DNA of 26,728 nucleotides from a virus. The translations under genes were made by a program, and so were the position numbers. The notes under the pieces were generated by a model. It saw only the letters and a program-made list of their open reading frames with translations, was not told where the DNA came from and searched no databases. Positions 1 to 5,769 of the stretch are shown piece by piece. Position 1 is the stretch's first letter, and each line of letters opens with the position of its first letter. The stretch spans positions 1 through 26,728 of the IMG/VR virus record IMGVR_UViG_3300005525_000091; one strand, 5' to 3'.

Positions 1-744
1 CTGAGGCTGGCGTCGACGAATTTCAACTACGAGCTACGAACGGTCGACGCGGGCGGTGTTTTTGAACTGGCGCGAAACGACGGAGTGGCAGCCGTCGTGC
101 TGTCTATCAATTCGAGCCGTGCGATCACGATCAACACGCCCGCGAGCGGTACAGCGCTCACCGTGAACGGTGGCGGCGGCGTCGCTGCGGCTCTGCAGGG
201 AACCAACGGCACGCTATTCTACGATGCTGTTGTTGGTGGCTTCGGAGATCTTTATTACACAGGCGGTCCGGGAAACGTCCTGCGCGTCGGACCCCGCGGG
301 TACAACAACGGCGGCGTCGCGCTGACGTACACGACGGCGGCGGGCGCGCAGCAGACCGCGCTGAGTGCCGCAGCGGGAACCGGCGCTGTCGCGATCAACG
401 CCCCGACCAGTGGCGTCGCGATGAGCGTTACCGGCAACAACGCCGCGCTCGCCCTGAACGTCACGGCCGGCACGGGCGCGTTAGCCGCGAACTTCACGGG
501 CAGCAATCTCGGCGGCATCGCGGTCCTCGGCGGAAGCGCCGCCGCGACCGATGCTTGCATTCAGATGGACGGCAACGCGGCGAACTCGTTCGCCTTCCGC
601 TGGGCGTCGAACCTGCACACGACTGGCGCTTCTACGCCGACTCTCAGCGCGAACAAGCCAGGTGCCAACGCGGGCGTCATCGCGTGGCTGAGAGTGTCCA
701 CGGGTGGCGGCGTCACGGGCTGGGTGCCTGTCTTCGGTAACTAA
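1..744 (+). CDS. Tail/head fibre-like protein, 3' portion (5' end outside window)
   Basis: The frame is open from the first base to a TAA at 742-744, so the gene starts upstream; an internal GTG at 85 is not needed as a start. The 247 visible residues are rich in Gly, Ala, Thr, Asn and Val and contain degenerate beta-type repeats: 'AITINTPASGTALTVNG' recurs as 'AVAINAPTSGVAMSVTG', each followed by an 'AAL..' segment. The C-terminus reads WLRVSTGGGVTGWVPVFGN, a type of ending common in phage fibre proteins. Composition and position next to the lysis genes support a virion fibre or receptor-binding role; no catalytic motif is visible. A short second copy of the C-terminal motif lies just after the stop in the same frame. 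Function is inferred from composition and context, not from a diagnostic domain. Confidence 0.7.
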   Translation: MRLASTNFNYELRTVDAGGVFELARNDGVAAVVLSINSSRAITINTPASGTALTVNGGGGVAAALQGTNGTLFYDAVVGGFGDLYYTGGPGNVLRVGPRGYNNGGVALTYTTAAGAQQTALSAAAGTGAVAINAPTSGVAMSVTGNNAALALNVTAGTGALAANFTGSNLGGIAVLGGSAAATDACIQMDGNAANSFAFRWASNLHTTGASTPTLSANKPGANAGVIAWLRVSTGGGVTGWVPVFGN

Positions 745-837
745 CATGCGCGCAATCTTCGTCGTTCACGCACTCGTGTGGTTGGTAGAGCTCGCGGCGA
801 CGGCGTGCGCGGCTGGATCCCCGTGTTCCAAGACTAA
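745..837 (+). repeat. In-frame duplicate of the fibre C-terminus after the stop codon
   Basis: Directly after the TAA at 742-744 the same frame stays open for 30 codons to a TAA at 835-837 and ends GDGVRGWIPVFQD. This mirrors the fibre's own ending GGGVTGWVPVFGN. A different frame of the same DNA offers a 33-codon ATG ORF (746-847) that carries no recognisable signal. The piece is best read as a remnant of a duplicated or exchanged fibre tip, or as a readthrough extension. Confidence 0.6.
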
Positions 838-877
838 GTACCTGTAATTGATAGATAACCTTCAAAGGAGAATGACA

Positions 878-1081
878 ATGTACGATCGCCCCTTGACTCT
901 CAATGGCCCTGTTCAGCTCGTCCTCCAGCCCCAGACGGTCGGGGTGATTCTAGATCTCATCGGTCAGCTTCCCTTCAAGCAGGCGGAGCCGATCATGCGG
1001 GAGGTCTGGAGTCAGCTCGTCGCGCGTGAGGATCAACTGAAACTGGATCTTCAGCGACTTGCCGACGAGGACGCTAGCTAA
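878..1081 (+). CDS. Small conserved-type protein, unknown function
   Basis: A 67-residue protein starting MYDRPLTLNGPVQL and ending in acidic LADEDAS. The ATG at 878 was chosen because AAGGAG (865-870) lies 7 nt upstream; an ATG at 872 and a TTG at 848 in the same frame are less well placed. It is amphipathic, with a Leu/Gln-rich middle (QTVGVILDLIGQLPF) and a helical second half, and has no membrane segment or signal peptide. It ends 2 nt before the next gene, so it probably belongs to the fibre/lysis transcript. I do not recognise a family. Confidence 0.7.
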   Translation: MYDRPLTLNGPVQLVLQPQTVGVILDLIGQLPFKQAEPIMREVWSQLVAREDQLKLDLQRLADEDAS

Positions 1082-1083
1082 TC

Positions 1084-1350
1084 ATGAGCATGAGCCATGC
1101 GACGATAACCCTGTTCGATCTCGTGAAGGGTCTGGCGACCCTTCTCGTAGGAGTACTGACCGTGCTGTACGCGAGTCTGGTTCGTCGCATGGATCGCCTA
1201 GAGGAAGAGCAAAAGACCAAGGCTGACCTCGCTGACCTCGCTGAAGTAAAGGAGATGATCAGAGAGAACCGGAGGGAGTCGCAGGCCAATTTCCAGACTG
1301 TGCAGGGAACGCTCAGCCAGATCCTCATGCGCATGGGTGGCGAAAAATGA
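1084..1350 (+). CDS. Small membrane protein with coiled coil (holin-like candidate)
   Basis: 88 residues. An N-terminal hydrophobic stretch (about residues 9-29, LFDLVKGLATLLVGVLTVLYA) would span the membrane once. It is followed by Arg-Arg and a highly charged predicted coiled coil (DRLEEEQKTKADLADLAEVKEMI...). This architecture recalls XhlA-type haemolysin/holin accessory proteins in reverse order, but no family is certain. It lies just upstream of the endolysin and is preceded by the previous stop at 1079-1081. A role in lysis or as an inner-membrane anchor is inferred from position. Confidence 0.65.
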   Translation: MSMSHATITLFDLVKGLATLLVGVLTVLYASLVRRMDRLEEEQKTKADLADLAEVKEMIRENRRESQANFQTVQGTLSQILMRMGGEK

Positions 1351-1369
1351 TTTCCTTGGGGCGGAGCTT

Positions 1370-1399
1370 CTCCCTCCTCTCCGGGGGAGGGAGTTTTTT
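1370..1399 (+). terminator. Intrinsic-terminator hairpin overlapping the endolysin RBS
   Basis: CTCCCTCCTC (1370-1379) pairs with GGGGAGGGAG (1384-1393) apart from one T-G wobble, closing a TCCG loop inside a C-G pair (UNCG type), and is followed at once by six T (1394-1399). This has all parts of a rho-independent terminator. The 3' arm is also the only Shine-Dalgarno sequence for the ATG at 1400. Confidence 0.75.
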
Positions 1400-1771
1400 A
1401 TGAGTTGGAAGCATTTTAAACATCATGAATTTTCCTGCAAGCATTGCGGGGAAAATAAAATGGAGGACAGCTTCGTAGATAAGCTCGATGCGCTTAGGGA
1501 AGAGTGTGGATTTCCACTACGGCTCACCTCCGCCTATCGCTGCCCTGAGCACAATATGCGCGTCAGTACGACGGGACCAGATGGACCTCACACGACTGGA
1601 CGTGCTGTGGATATTGCGGTTCGGGGTCCGCAGGCGTATCGTGTAGTCGCCCTAGCTGCGAAGCATGGATTCACGGGAATCGGAGTACACCAGAAAGGTG
1701 CCGTCCGATTTATCCATCTAGACGATCTTTTCCCTCCTCTACACCCGAGGCCTAACGTATGGAGCTACTGA
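1400..1771 (+). CDS. Endolysin, peptidase M15 family (D-Ala-D-Ala carboxypeptidase/L-Ala-D-Glu endopeptidase type)
   Basis: A 123-residue single-domain zinc peptidase that would cut cross-links in peptidoglycan at lysis. Visible M15 features: LTSAYRCPEHN (about 42-52), the zinc motif HTTGRAVD (H64...D71) and the second histidine in RFIHLD (H106, D108). The length fits M15_3/VanY-like phage endolysins. An N-terminal C13-x2-C16 plus H15 is unusual for a minimal endolysin. The start is the ATG at 1400, preceded by GGGAGGGAG; a longer frame from 1337 would run through the terminator hairpin and lacks family similarity. No signal peptide, so release probably depends on a holin. Its 3' end overlaps the next gene by 13 nt. 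Confidence 0.9.
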   Translation: MSWKHFKHHEFSCKHCGENKMEDSFVDKLDALREECGFPLRLTSAYRCPEHNMRVSTTGPDGPHTTGRAVDIAVRGPQAYRVVALAAKHGFTGIGVHQKGAVRFIHLDDLFPPLHPRPNVWSY

Positions 1772-1968
1772 AACAGATTCATAAGTATTGGACTGTCTGG
1801 GTCGGGTACGTCGCGATAGTCGTAGGGGTTGTCGAACTTCACAGTGGTGCCATCCTCCAGTACGTCCCAGCCGAGCACAAGGCCAAAGTCGCCCTTGTTT
1901 TCGGCGTGTTGGTCGTATTCACCCGCATCCGCCGCGACCTGATGGCGGCGTTCAAGAGGGCCGCATGA
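1759..1968 (+). CDS. Putative holin (two membrane segments)
   Basis: 69 residues with two hydrophobic helices, about 12-30 (TVWVGYVAIVVGVVELHSG) and 43-56 (VALVFGVLVVFT), and a basic tail RIRRDLMAAFKRAA. This is the topology of a small class II holin. It starts inside the endolysin gene (13-nt overlap) and ends in an ATGA overlap with the next gene, as is usual in lysis cassettes. It would permeabilise the inner membrane to let the endolysin out. The assignment rests on topology and neighbours; the family is not certain. Confidence 0.65.
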   Translation: MELLKQIHKYWTVWVGYVAIVVGVVELHSGAILQYVPAEHKAKVALVFGVLVVFTRIRRDLMAAFKRAA

Positions 1969-2366
1969 ACTGGCTTCGTCGTCAGTGGGTGCGTTTCACC
2001 ACTTTTTTCCTCGGACTCCTAGCGGCCGTGGGTCTTGGCGTCGTTTCGGCCAACCCCATCGTCGATCGAGTTTCGTGGGTGAACGCTACGCAGTTGACGG
2101 ACGGCTCAGCCGTTCCTGCGGGCGGCATCGCGAAGACGGTCGTGCAGTGGGGTACGTCGATCAACGGTCCTTTCAATGGTGGGCAAGCGGAAGTCAACTT
2201 CCCCGGCACGGAAGTCACTTTCACCCGTCCCGCTCCAGGTTTCGGAACTCGGTGCTACGTGGCTTATCACGTGACGCCGTCGGGGCAGGTGGGGGAACCC
2301 TCGCCTGCGGTCTGTAAATCGGTCGTTGCGCCTCTGGCAGCGCCCTCCAATATAAGGGTAGAGTAA
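1965..2366 (+). CDS. Signal-anchored beta-sandwich (Fn3-like) protein, unknown function
   Basis: 133 residues. The N-terminus has a basic patch (NWLRRQWVRF) followed by a hydrophobic segment (about 12-28, TTFFLGLLAAVGLGVVSA), i.e. a signal peptide or anchor with a possible cut after SA. The remainder looks like one immunoglobulin/fibronectin-III-type fold: VSWVNATQL, AKTVVQWGTSINGPF, EVTFTRPAPGFGTRCYVAYHVTPSGQVGEPSPAVCKSV split over strands, with two Cys (about 95 and 111) that could form a disulfide outside the cytoplasm. It starts by ATGA overlap with the holin candidate. Similar small secreted proteins occur in lysis regions, but no function is known to me. Confidence 0.65.
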   Translation: MNWLRRQWVRFTTFFLGLLAAVGLGVVSANPIVDRVSWVNATQLTDGSAVPAGGIAKTVVQWGTSINGPFNGGQAEVNFPGTEVTFTRPAPGFGTRCYVAYHVTPSGQVGEPSPAVCKSVVAPLAAPSNIRVE

Positions 2367-2395
2367 TGGCTAAGAAGTGCAAGCGGAAGAAGTGA
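2366..2395 (+). CDS. Possible 9-residue basic mini-ORF
   Basis: ATGGCTAAG... encodes MAKKCKRKK and stops with TGA at 2393-2395. Its ATG overlaps the previous stop (TAATG) and its stop lies 1 nt before the ATG of the Rz gene. It may be a translational bridge, or a real tiny basic peptide with a single Cys. Support is only the tight spacing and the striking composition. Confidence 0.3.
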   Translation: MAKKCKRKK

Positions 2396-2396
2396 G

Positions 2397-2747
2397 ATGA
2401 TTCCCCACATCATCGCTGCGGCGGCAGTCGGTATCGCAATCGCAGGGGTCACCGGATACGTGTACGGCCGCAGCGATGGTGTGTCTATCGAACAAGCTCG
2501 GCAACTCGCTGCGAAAGCGTCTAGAGAAGAGGCTCTTTCGCAGGTTGCTGACGTCGTGAGTAAGATGCAGGTTGTCAATAAGACGATCACGCAGAGGGTG
2601 GAACGTGAGACCATCGAGAAGCCTGTCTATCGTGATTGCGTCAACACTCCTGACGGGATGCAACTCATTAACGAAGCCCTCACCGGAAGGCCCGGATCGG
2701 CTGGTGGTGGTGAGTTGCCCCGAACTGACAGAGCAACTGGACCCTAG
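2397..2747 (+). CDS. Rz: Rz-like inner-membrane spanin (i-spanin)
   Basis: 116 residues. The N-terminal hydrophobic helix (about 3-24, PHIIAAAAVGIAIAGVTGYVY) has a short cytoplasmic end and is followed by a long charged helical region (SIEQARQLAAKASREEALSQ...) typical of the periplasmic coiled coil of i-spanins. The decisive evidence is the embedded reading frame of a lipoprotein (Rz1) starting inside this gene. The pair would bridge inner and outer membranes and fuse them at the last step of lysis in a Gram-negative host. Length is somewhat short for the family (about 120-160). Confidence 0.8.
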   Translation: MIPHIIAAAAVGIAIAGVTGYVYGRSDGVSIEQARQLAAKASREEALSQVADVVSKMQVVNKTITQRVERETIEKPVYRDCVNTPDGMQLINEALTGRPGSAGGGELPRTDRATGP

Positions 2748-2859
2748 TTTCGGCGCCACGGTTCGCAAGCTGGTAGAGGTCGCGAATCAGTATCGTATTT
2801 GCCGCGAGGCCGCGTTAAATGGAAGATCTCAGCCTAGCAGTCGCTCAGAGACTCCGTAG
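2605..2859 (+). CDS. Rz1: Rz1-like outer-membrane lipoprotein spanin (o-spanin)
   Basis: Overlaps the Rz gene in another frame and extends 112 nt past it. From the GTG at 2605 the product is 84 residues: a basic N-terminus, a hydrophobic stretch (LSIVIAST) and a lipobox LLTGC with the lipidated Cys at residue 19. The mature part is short and contains Pro (KPSPEGPD). A TTG at 2572 in the same frame would give a longer, more basic leader and cannot be excluded. With the Rz product it would form the spanin complex across the periplasm. The last 41 nt overlap the following gene. Confidence 0.8.
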   Translation: MRPSRSLSIVIASTLLTGCNSLTKPSPEGPDRLVVVSCPELTEQLDPSFGATVRKLVEVANQYRICREAALNGRSQPSSRSETP

Positions 2860-3991
2860 GTTCGCGCAGGACAACCCCAAGACTGACCTCGCTCTGGGCT
2901 TCGTTCCTGGTGTGGGGCAGGTCTACGGGGCGGCGCAGACGGCGGCTTCCCTCCGTGACCCCGAGGCCAGTGGTTTGGAGAAGGGGATGGCTGCGGCTTC
3001 GATGCTGCCGTTCGGCAAGCTCGGCACCAAGATCGCTGAGAAAATTCGCAACGTCACGAGGGAGAGCGAGTTTCTCATTCGCCGCCGAGACAAGCTCCAG
3101 AAAGAGTTCGACAACCTGTTCGCGCAGCGCCGAGCCACTCGCGGCACAGACAAGAATGTAGAGATCGCACAGCGGCAGCGCGAGCTCTTCCGTGAGATCA
3201 CCGATCTGCAAGATAAGATCGACGCGGCTCGGGTGGCAGAGCGCAACTCGGGCAGTCTGTCTTTCGACCCTACTCGCTCGCAGATTGTTGTGGGTGAGCG
3301 TGGGATTATGAATAACCCGAAGGCTATAATCGGCGATTTCTGGGAGGGGCGAGACAAGCGCCTCAGGGGCGAGATCTCGGATCTCTACTCCTATGTACGT
3401 GACGAGGCTACACAGGCCGGGAAGATGGGTGATCTACTCAATCATCCGAAACTCTATAAGGCTTATCCCGAGCTCAGGGATATCCAGTACGACTTTGATC
3501 GCACCCTCGATGACCATGTAAGGGGTAAATTCAGCCCTGCCGAGAATTTGATCCGCCTGAACCCTAATATGTCGCCCGATGAAGTACGCTCTACTATCCT
3601 TCACGAGCTTCAGCACGGGGTGCAGGATATCGAGAATTATGGCCGAGGATTCGTCGGCACGGACAGTGGCGTGGCTGGATCTTTCTACAAGTACATGAAG
3701 GATCTGGGCGAGACCGAGGCCCGGGTGACGCAGCAGCGGCGCAATTGGAGTCTGACTGAGCGTAAGTCTGTGGCCTTCCCCGATCACTTGGCGGCTGAGC
3801 AGCGGCGGTTGGACTACATCCGGCAGCAGGCCATCGACGATCCTATGCGTCCGGTGACTTCGAGCCAGCTAGCCTTCGAGTGGACTGATCGACTTGAGCA
3901 GCCGGACATCATGGCGAACTACGTCCGCCGCTTTGAGAAGACTGGCCCTCGCAAGCCGTTCGAACAGGTAGATCCCCTGAAGTTGAGGTGA
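2819..3991 (+). CDS. Putative metallopeptidase-like protein with HELQH motif (LPD23-like)
   Basis: 390 residues. The N-terminal third has a Gly/Ala-rich, partly hydrophobic region (ALGFVPGVGQVYGAAQ, GMAAASMLPFGKLG) like that found upstream of toxin or translocated domains, followed by a charged coiled coil (about 80-140). The C-terminal half carries DEVRSTILHELQHGVQDIE, with H262-E263-x2-H266 as a zincin-type HExxH motif, and GFVGTDSGV downstream. This resembles Large Polyvalent Protein associated domain 23 of phage and mobile-element proteins. The ATG at 2819 follows GAGG and lies inside Rz1. Placement in the lysis cassette is odd; it could be a virion-delivered or late-acting protease. Catalysis is not proven, since the third metal ligand is not obvious. 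Confidence 0.65.
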   Translation: MEDLSLAVAQRLRRFAQDNPKTDLALGFVPGVGQVYGAAQTAASLRDPEASGLEKGMAAASMLPFGKLGTKIAEKIRNVTRESEFLIRRRDKLQKEFDNLFAQRRATRGTDKNVEIAQRQRELFREITDLQDKIDAARVAERNSGSLSFDPTRSQIVVGERGIMNNPKAIIGDFWEGRDKRLRGEISDLYSYVRDEATQAGKMGDLLNHPKLYKAYPELRDIQYDFDRTLDDHVRGKFSPAENLIRLNPNMSPDEVRSTILHELQHGVQDIENYGRGFVGTDSGVAGSFYKYMKDLGETEARVTQQRRNWSLTERKSVAFPDHLAAEQRRLDYIRQQAIDDPMRPVTSSQLAFEWTDRLEQPDIMANYVRRFEKTGPRKPFEQVDPLKLR

Positions 3992-3994
3992 GCC

Positions 3995-4474
3995 ATGCTC
4001 TTCCGTAACCCCAAGAAAGTCGTGTACGTTATCACGGCGTTTCTGGCCCTATTTCTCCTCACCCTTGCCACGAAATGTCGTGCCGCCGAACTCGAGTTCG
4101 GGGCAGGGTCGACGTTCGTGCGGGGGCAGACGGCCGTCGTGGATCTCACCCTCAGCGGCCCCATCGATGGGCTTGAGGCCAACTGGCAGGGGTCGCTCAC
4201 TCTCGTAGGGTCCAGCACCTACGGAGAGGCTGAGCAGCCTAACAATTTCGCGCTTCAGGGTCTCCTTGTAGACGGTATTGGTAAACTCGACGTCGGCCTC
4301 GGGGTAGCGTACCTCCAGAACACGGATCGCTACAATGGCAGCTCGCTCAACTTCGCTCTGCAACTCGCGTACCGCTTGGGTGATTTCAAGATTACGGTTC
4401 GTCATTGGTCTAACGCGGGAACCCGCGCTCCTAATTTGGGTCGTGATTTCGTGCTACTCTCTTACCGCTTCTAA
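3995..4474 (+). CDS. PagL-like lipid A 3-O-deacylase (acyloxyacyl hydrolase family)
   Basis: 159 residues. Residues about 8-31 form a signal peptide (VVYVITAFLALFLLTLA) with likely cleavage after CRAA. The rest alternates polar and apolar residues as in an 8-stranded outer-membrane barrel and ends in Phe (LLSYRF). The PagL active-site segment is clear near the end: HWSNAGTRAPNLGRD, with H137 and S139 matching the His-Ser pair. At the position of the catalytic Glu there is Asp (D151). The family removes the 3-position acyl chain of lipid A in the outer membrane. SD GAGG 6 nt before the ATG; last gene of the lysis cassette. A role in weakening the envelope or changing the LPS receptor is inferred. 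Confidence 0.8.
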   Translation: MLFRNPKKVVYVITAFLALFLLTLATKCRAAELEFGAGSTFVRGQTAVVDLTLSGPIDGLEANWQGSLTLVGSSTYGEAEQPNNFALQGLLVDGIGKLDVGLGVAYLQNTDRYNGSSLNFALQLAYRLGDFKITVRHWSNAGTRAPNLGRDFVLLSYRF

Positions 4475-4580
4475 CCCTATAAACCGCCCATTTTTACCCC
4501 TACCCTACCCCTACCCCTAGCCGTTAGGACGGCTCCACGGGGCTTGTAGGCGGTCCCAGCTAGGCCATTTGCGGCCCGGG
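4475..4580. other. Convergent intergenic region with repeat module A
   Basis: Lies between the convergent stops of the PagL-like gene (+) and the glycosylase-like gene (-). It holds four C-runs (4497-4500, 4503-4505, 4508-4511, 4514-4517) spaced by TA, a perfect 6-bp hairpin AGCCGT/ACGGCT (4519-4524 and 4529-4534), and TCCACGGGGCT (4534-4544). GGCCCG/CGGGCC further right can also pair. No U-tract terminator is visible. The same arrangement recurs at 13860-13906. Confidence 0.6.
4497..4544 (-). repeat. Module A: G-run (quadruplex-type) + hairpin + AGCCCCGTGGA
   Basis: Read on the - strand: AGCCCCGTGGA, a 6-bp hairpin with a 4-nt loop, then GGGG-TA-GGGG-TA-GGG-TA-GGGG, a textbook G-quadruplex pattern with 2-nt loops. 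Its partner (module B, 13860-13906) has the same order of elements in the same orientation. Confidence 0.65.
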
Positions 4581-5012
4581 TTACGGGGTTTGCCCGGGTA
4601 CGGGCCAGATATACGGAAGATGGGGCGAGACGTCCCAGCCGAATTTTCCGTAGTGTTCGGGGTGCTTACGTAGCAGATTGGATTGGTGGCTGCGATGGAA
4701 GCGGACGTTGCCAATCCAGTCTGGAAGATGTATCGGGTGTTGCGCATTGGCGTCTAGGAACTCGCGAAACTTCACCCCAATGTGATCTCGATAGTTCCGC
4801 CGCGTCCACTCGTCACAGCAGGCGAGTCCGTAGGTTGCCAGCGCCAAGGCGTGTCCTCGCCACATTCGAGTCGCAGGGTGATTCGCCCATCCGCCTCCGT
4901 AAAAGAGAGCTTGAAGGAGTTGGTAGGCTTCGACTCGCTGCTTGCCGAGGCGGCGATAATCGAGGCAGCGGGCGGACTCGGCGAAGTCGGGGTAGGGGAG
5001 GAAGGTTTGCAT
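4581..5012 (-). CDS. MSMEG_6728/Pyr_excise-family protein (pyrimidine-dimer glycosylase-like)
   Basis: 143 residues. It matches the pattern of the MSMEG_6728 group of the pyrimidine-dimer DNA glycosylase family (T4 endonuclease V fold): MQTFLPYPDF at the N-terminus, CLDYRRLGKQRVEAYQLLQAL, NHPATRMWRGHALAL and DEWTRRNYRD. T4 endonuclease V uses an N-terminal Thr amine as nucleophile; here residue 2 is Gln, so the chemistry may differ. It would act on DNA in the cytoplasm. It is the last gene of the leftward operon. The SD is weak (AAGAGA), so translation may be coupled to the overlapping upstream gene. The first 241 nt lie within another ORF. Confidence 0.8.
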   Translation of the reverse strand: MQTFLPYPDFAESARCLDYRRLGKQRVEAYQLLQALFYGGGWANHPATRMWRGHALALATYGLACCDEWTRRNYRDHIGVKFREFLDANAQHPIHLPDWIGNVRFHRSHQSNLLRKHPEHYGKFGWDVSPHLPYIWPVPGQTP

Positions 5013-5287
5013 GGCTTGGGTTTTCTCTTGCGGGTGATGCCTTCGACAACCTCTAGGATCTCGCGGCTGCGAGTGTCGTTTTCGGGAGTCGCGTACCAGT
5101 AGCGGATACCGTCTTCTTCAATGATATCTACGGCTTTGCATTTCCGCAGATTCGAGAGTGCAGCGGATATCTGGTTTTTCGCGTGAGGTAGCTGCGACCG
5201 TATCTCGGAGGTCGTGAGTAGGGTGCCGCTGCTGATGAGATGTACATACACCTGATTGGTGTATGTCGTATGTTTGACTCTTCGCAT
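4772..5287 (-). CDS. Winged-helix DNA-binding protein with overlapping C-terminal extension
   Basis: 171 residues from an ATG preceded by TTGAGGG. Residues about 8-70 look like a winged helix: YVHLISSGTLLTTSEIRSQL, ISAALSNLRKCKAVDIIEEDGIRYWYA (recognition helix and wing). A basic, Pro/Ser/Thr-rich linker (KRKPKPCKPSSPTPTSPSPP) follows, then a short segment LSFTEADGRITLRLECGEDTP that reads like folded protein. The linker and tail are encoded in the DNA shared with the glycosylase-like gene. It is probably a phage transcription regulator; only the N-terminal domain is well supported. Confidence 0.65.
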   Translation of the reverse strand: MRRVKHTTYTNQVYVHLISSGTLLTTSEIRSQLPHAKNQISAALSNLRKCKAVDIIEEDGIRYWYATPENDTRSREILEVVEGITRKRKPKPCKPSSPTPTSPSPPAASIIAASASSESKPTNSFKLSFTEADGRITLRLECGEDTPWRWQPTDSPAVTSGRGGTIEITLG

Positions 5288-5390
5288 ATGCCCTCAAGTT
5301 GAGGTAGTGCCTGCTGTGATCACCCCCGGCAGGCGCGGGGAACGGGTGCGGCTGATCACTGCCGCTAGCATCTAGCGCCGGTACTGGAAC
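5288..5390. promoter_or_regulatory. Short intergenic gap with operator-like palindrome
   Basis: CGCTAG-CAT-CTAGCG (5363-5377) is a perfect 6+3+6 palindrome. Two TGATCA palindromes flank a GC-rich stretch (about 5317-5358). It lies upstream of the winged-helix gene on the - strand and may be an operator or RNA structure. No convincing -10/-35 pair was found. Confidence 0.4.
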
Positions 5391-5690
5391 TCACTCTCTG
5401 GGTGAGCGATCCACCGTCGGCCAAGGGATCGGCGCGCCGCCTCTATCCTGATCAACGTAATTTCGGTCTGGCTCGGCGGCACTGTCGGCCTTGGCAAGCT
5501 CGATGTATTTCTCGAGGAAGTGCTGAGCTTTCTCAAGATCTTGGATACCATTTTTCTTTCTCCATCGCATCACATACTTCGTGATCTGACCTTGGAAGTA
5601 GTCAAGGTTGTGCTGCGCGACAATGTCCCAGTGCTCAATCGCAGAGCCCTTGTAGTGCGCGCCGCCGACTTGTTTTGAGTTTGCTGCCAT
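5391..5690 (-). CDS. DUF3310 family protein (SaV-like)
   Basis: 99 residues from the only usable ATG (5690). The DUF3310 signature is visible: VGGAHYKG...IEHWDIVAQHNLDYFQGQITKYVMRWRKKNGIQDLEKAQHFLEKYIEL, split here at GQITKYV for length; conserved features are the HY near the start, the W/Y-rich helix and the KY..R...K..QDL.KA core. The family is common in phages; older annotations call it a nucleotide kinase, but no P-loop is present, so biochemical function is unknown. It sits beside nucleotide-metabolism-type genes. The tail is acidic and Pro-rich (SAAEPDRNYVDQ). The SD is weak (AAAGGG). Confidence 0.8.
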   Translation of the reverse strand: MAANSKQVGGAHYKGSAIEHWDIVAQHNLDYFQGQITKYVMRWRKKNGIQDLEKAQHFLEKYIELAKADSAAEPDRNYVDQDRGGAPIPWPTVDRSPRE

Positions 5691-5769
5691 GTGGTTAGTG
5701 TGCCCTTTGTCTTGGGGAGTAGCAACAGCGGATTTGCCCGGAAGGAAGTACGGCCCGATGTGGTCCACC

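Noticed and set aside
848-877. TTG start 10 codons upstream for the 67-residue protein
   Set aside because: The AAGGAG site lies inside this extension and is well placed only for ATG 878.
1337-1399. 21-residue N-terminal extension of the endolysin
   Set aside because: It would be encoded across the terminator hairpin and T-tract and has no M15 family similarity.
4475-4580. Rho-independent terminator between the convergent operons
   Set aside because: Hairpins are present but no T-run follows them on either strand, so it was not called a terminator.
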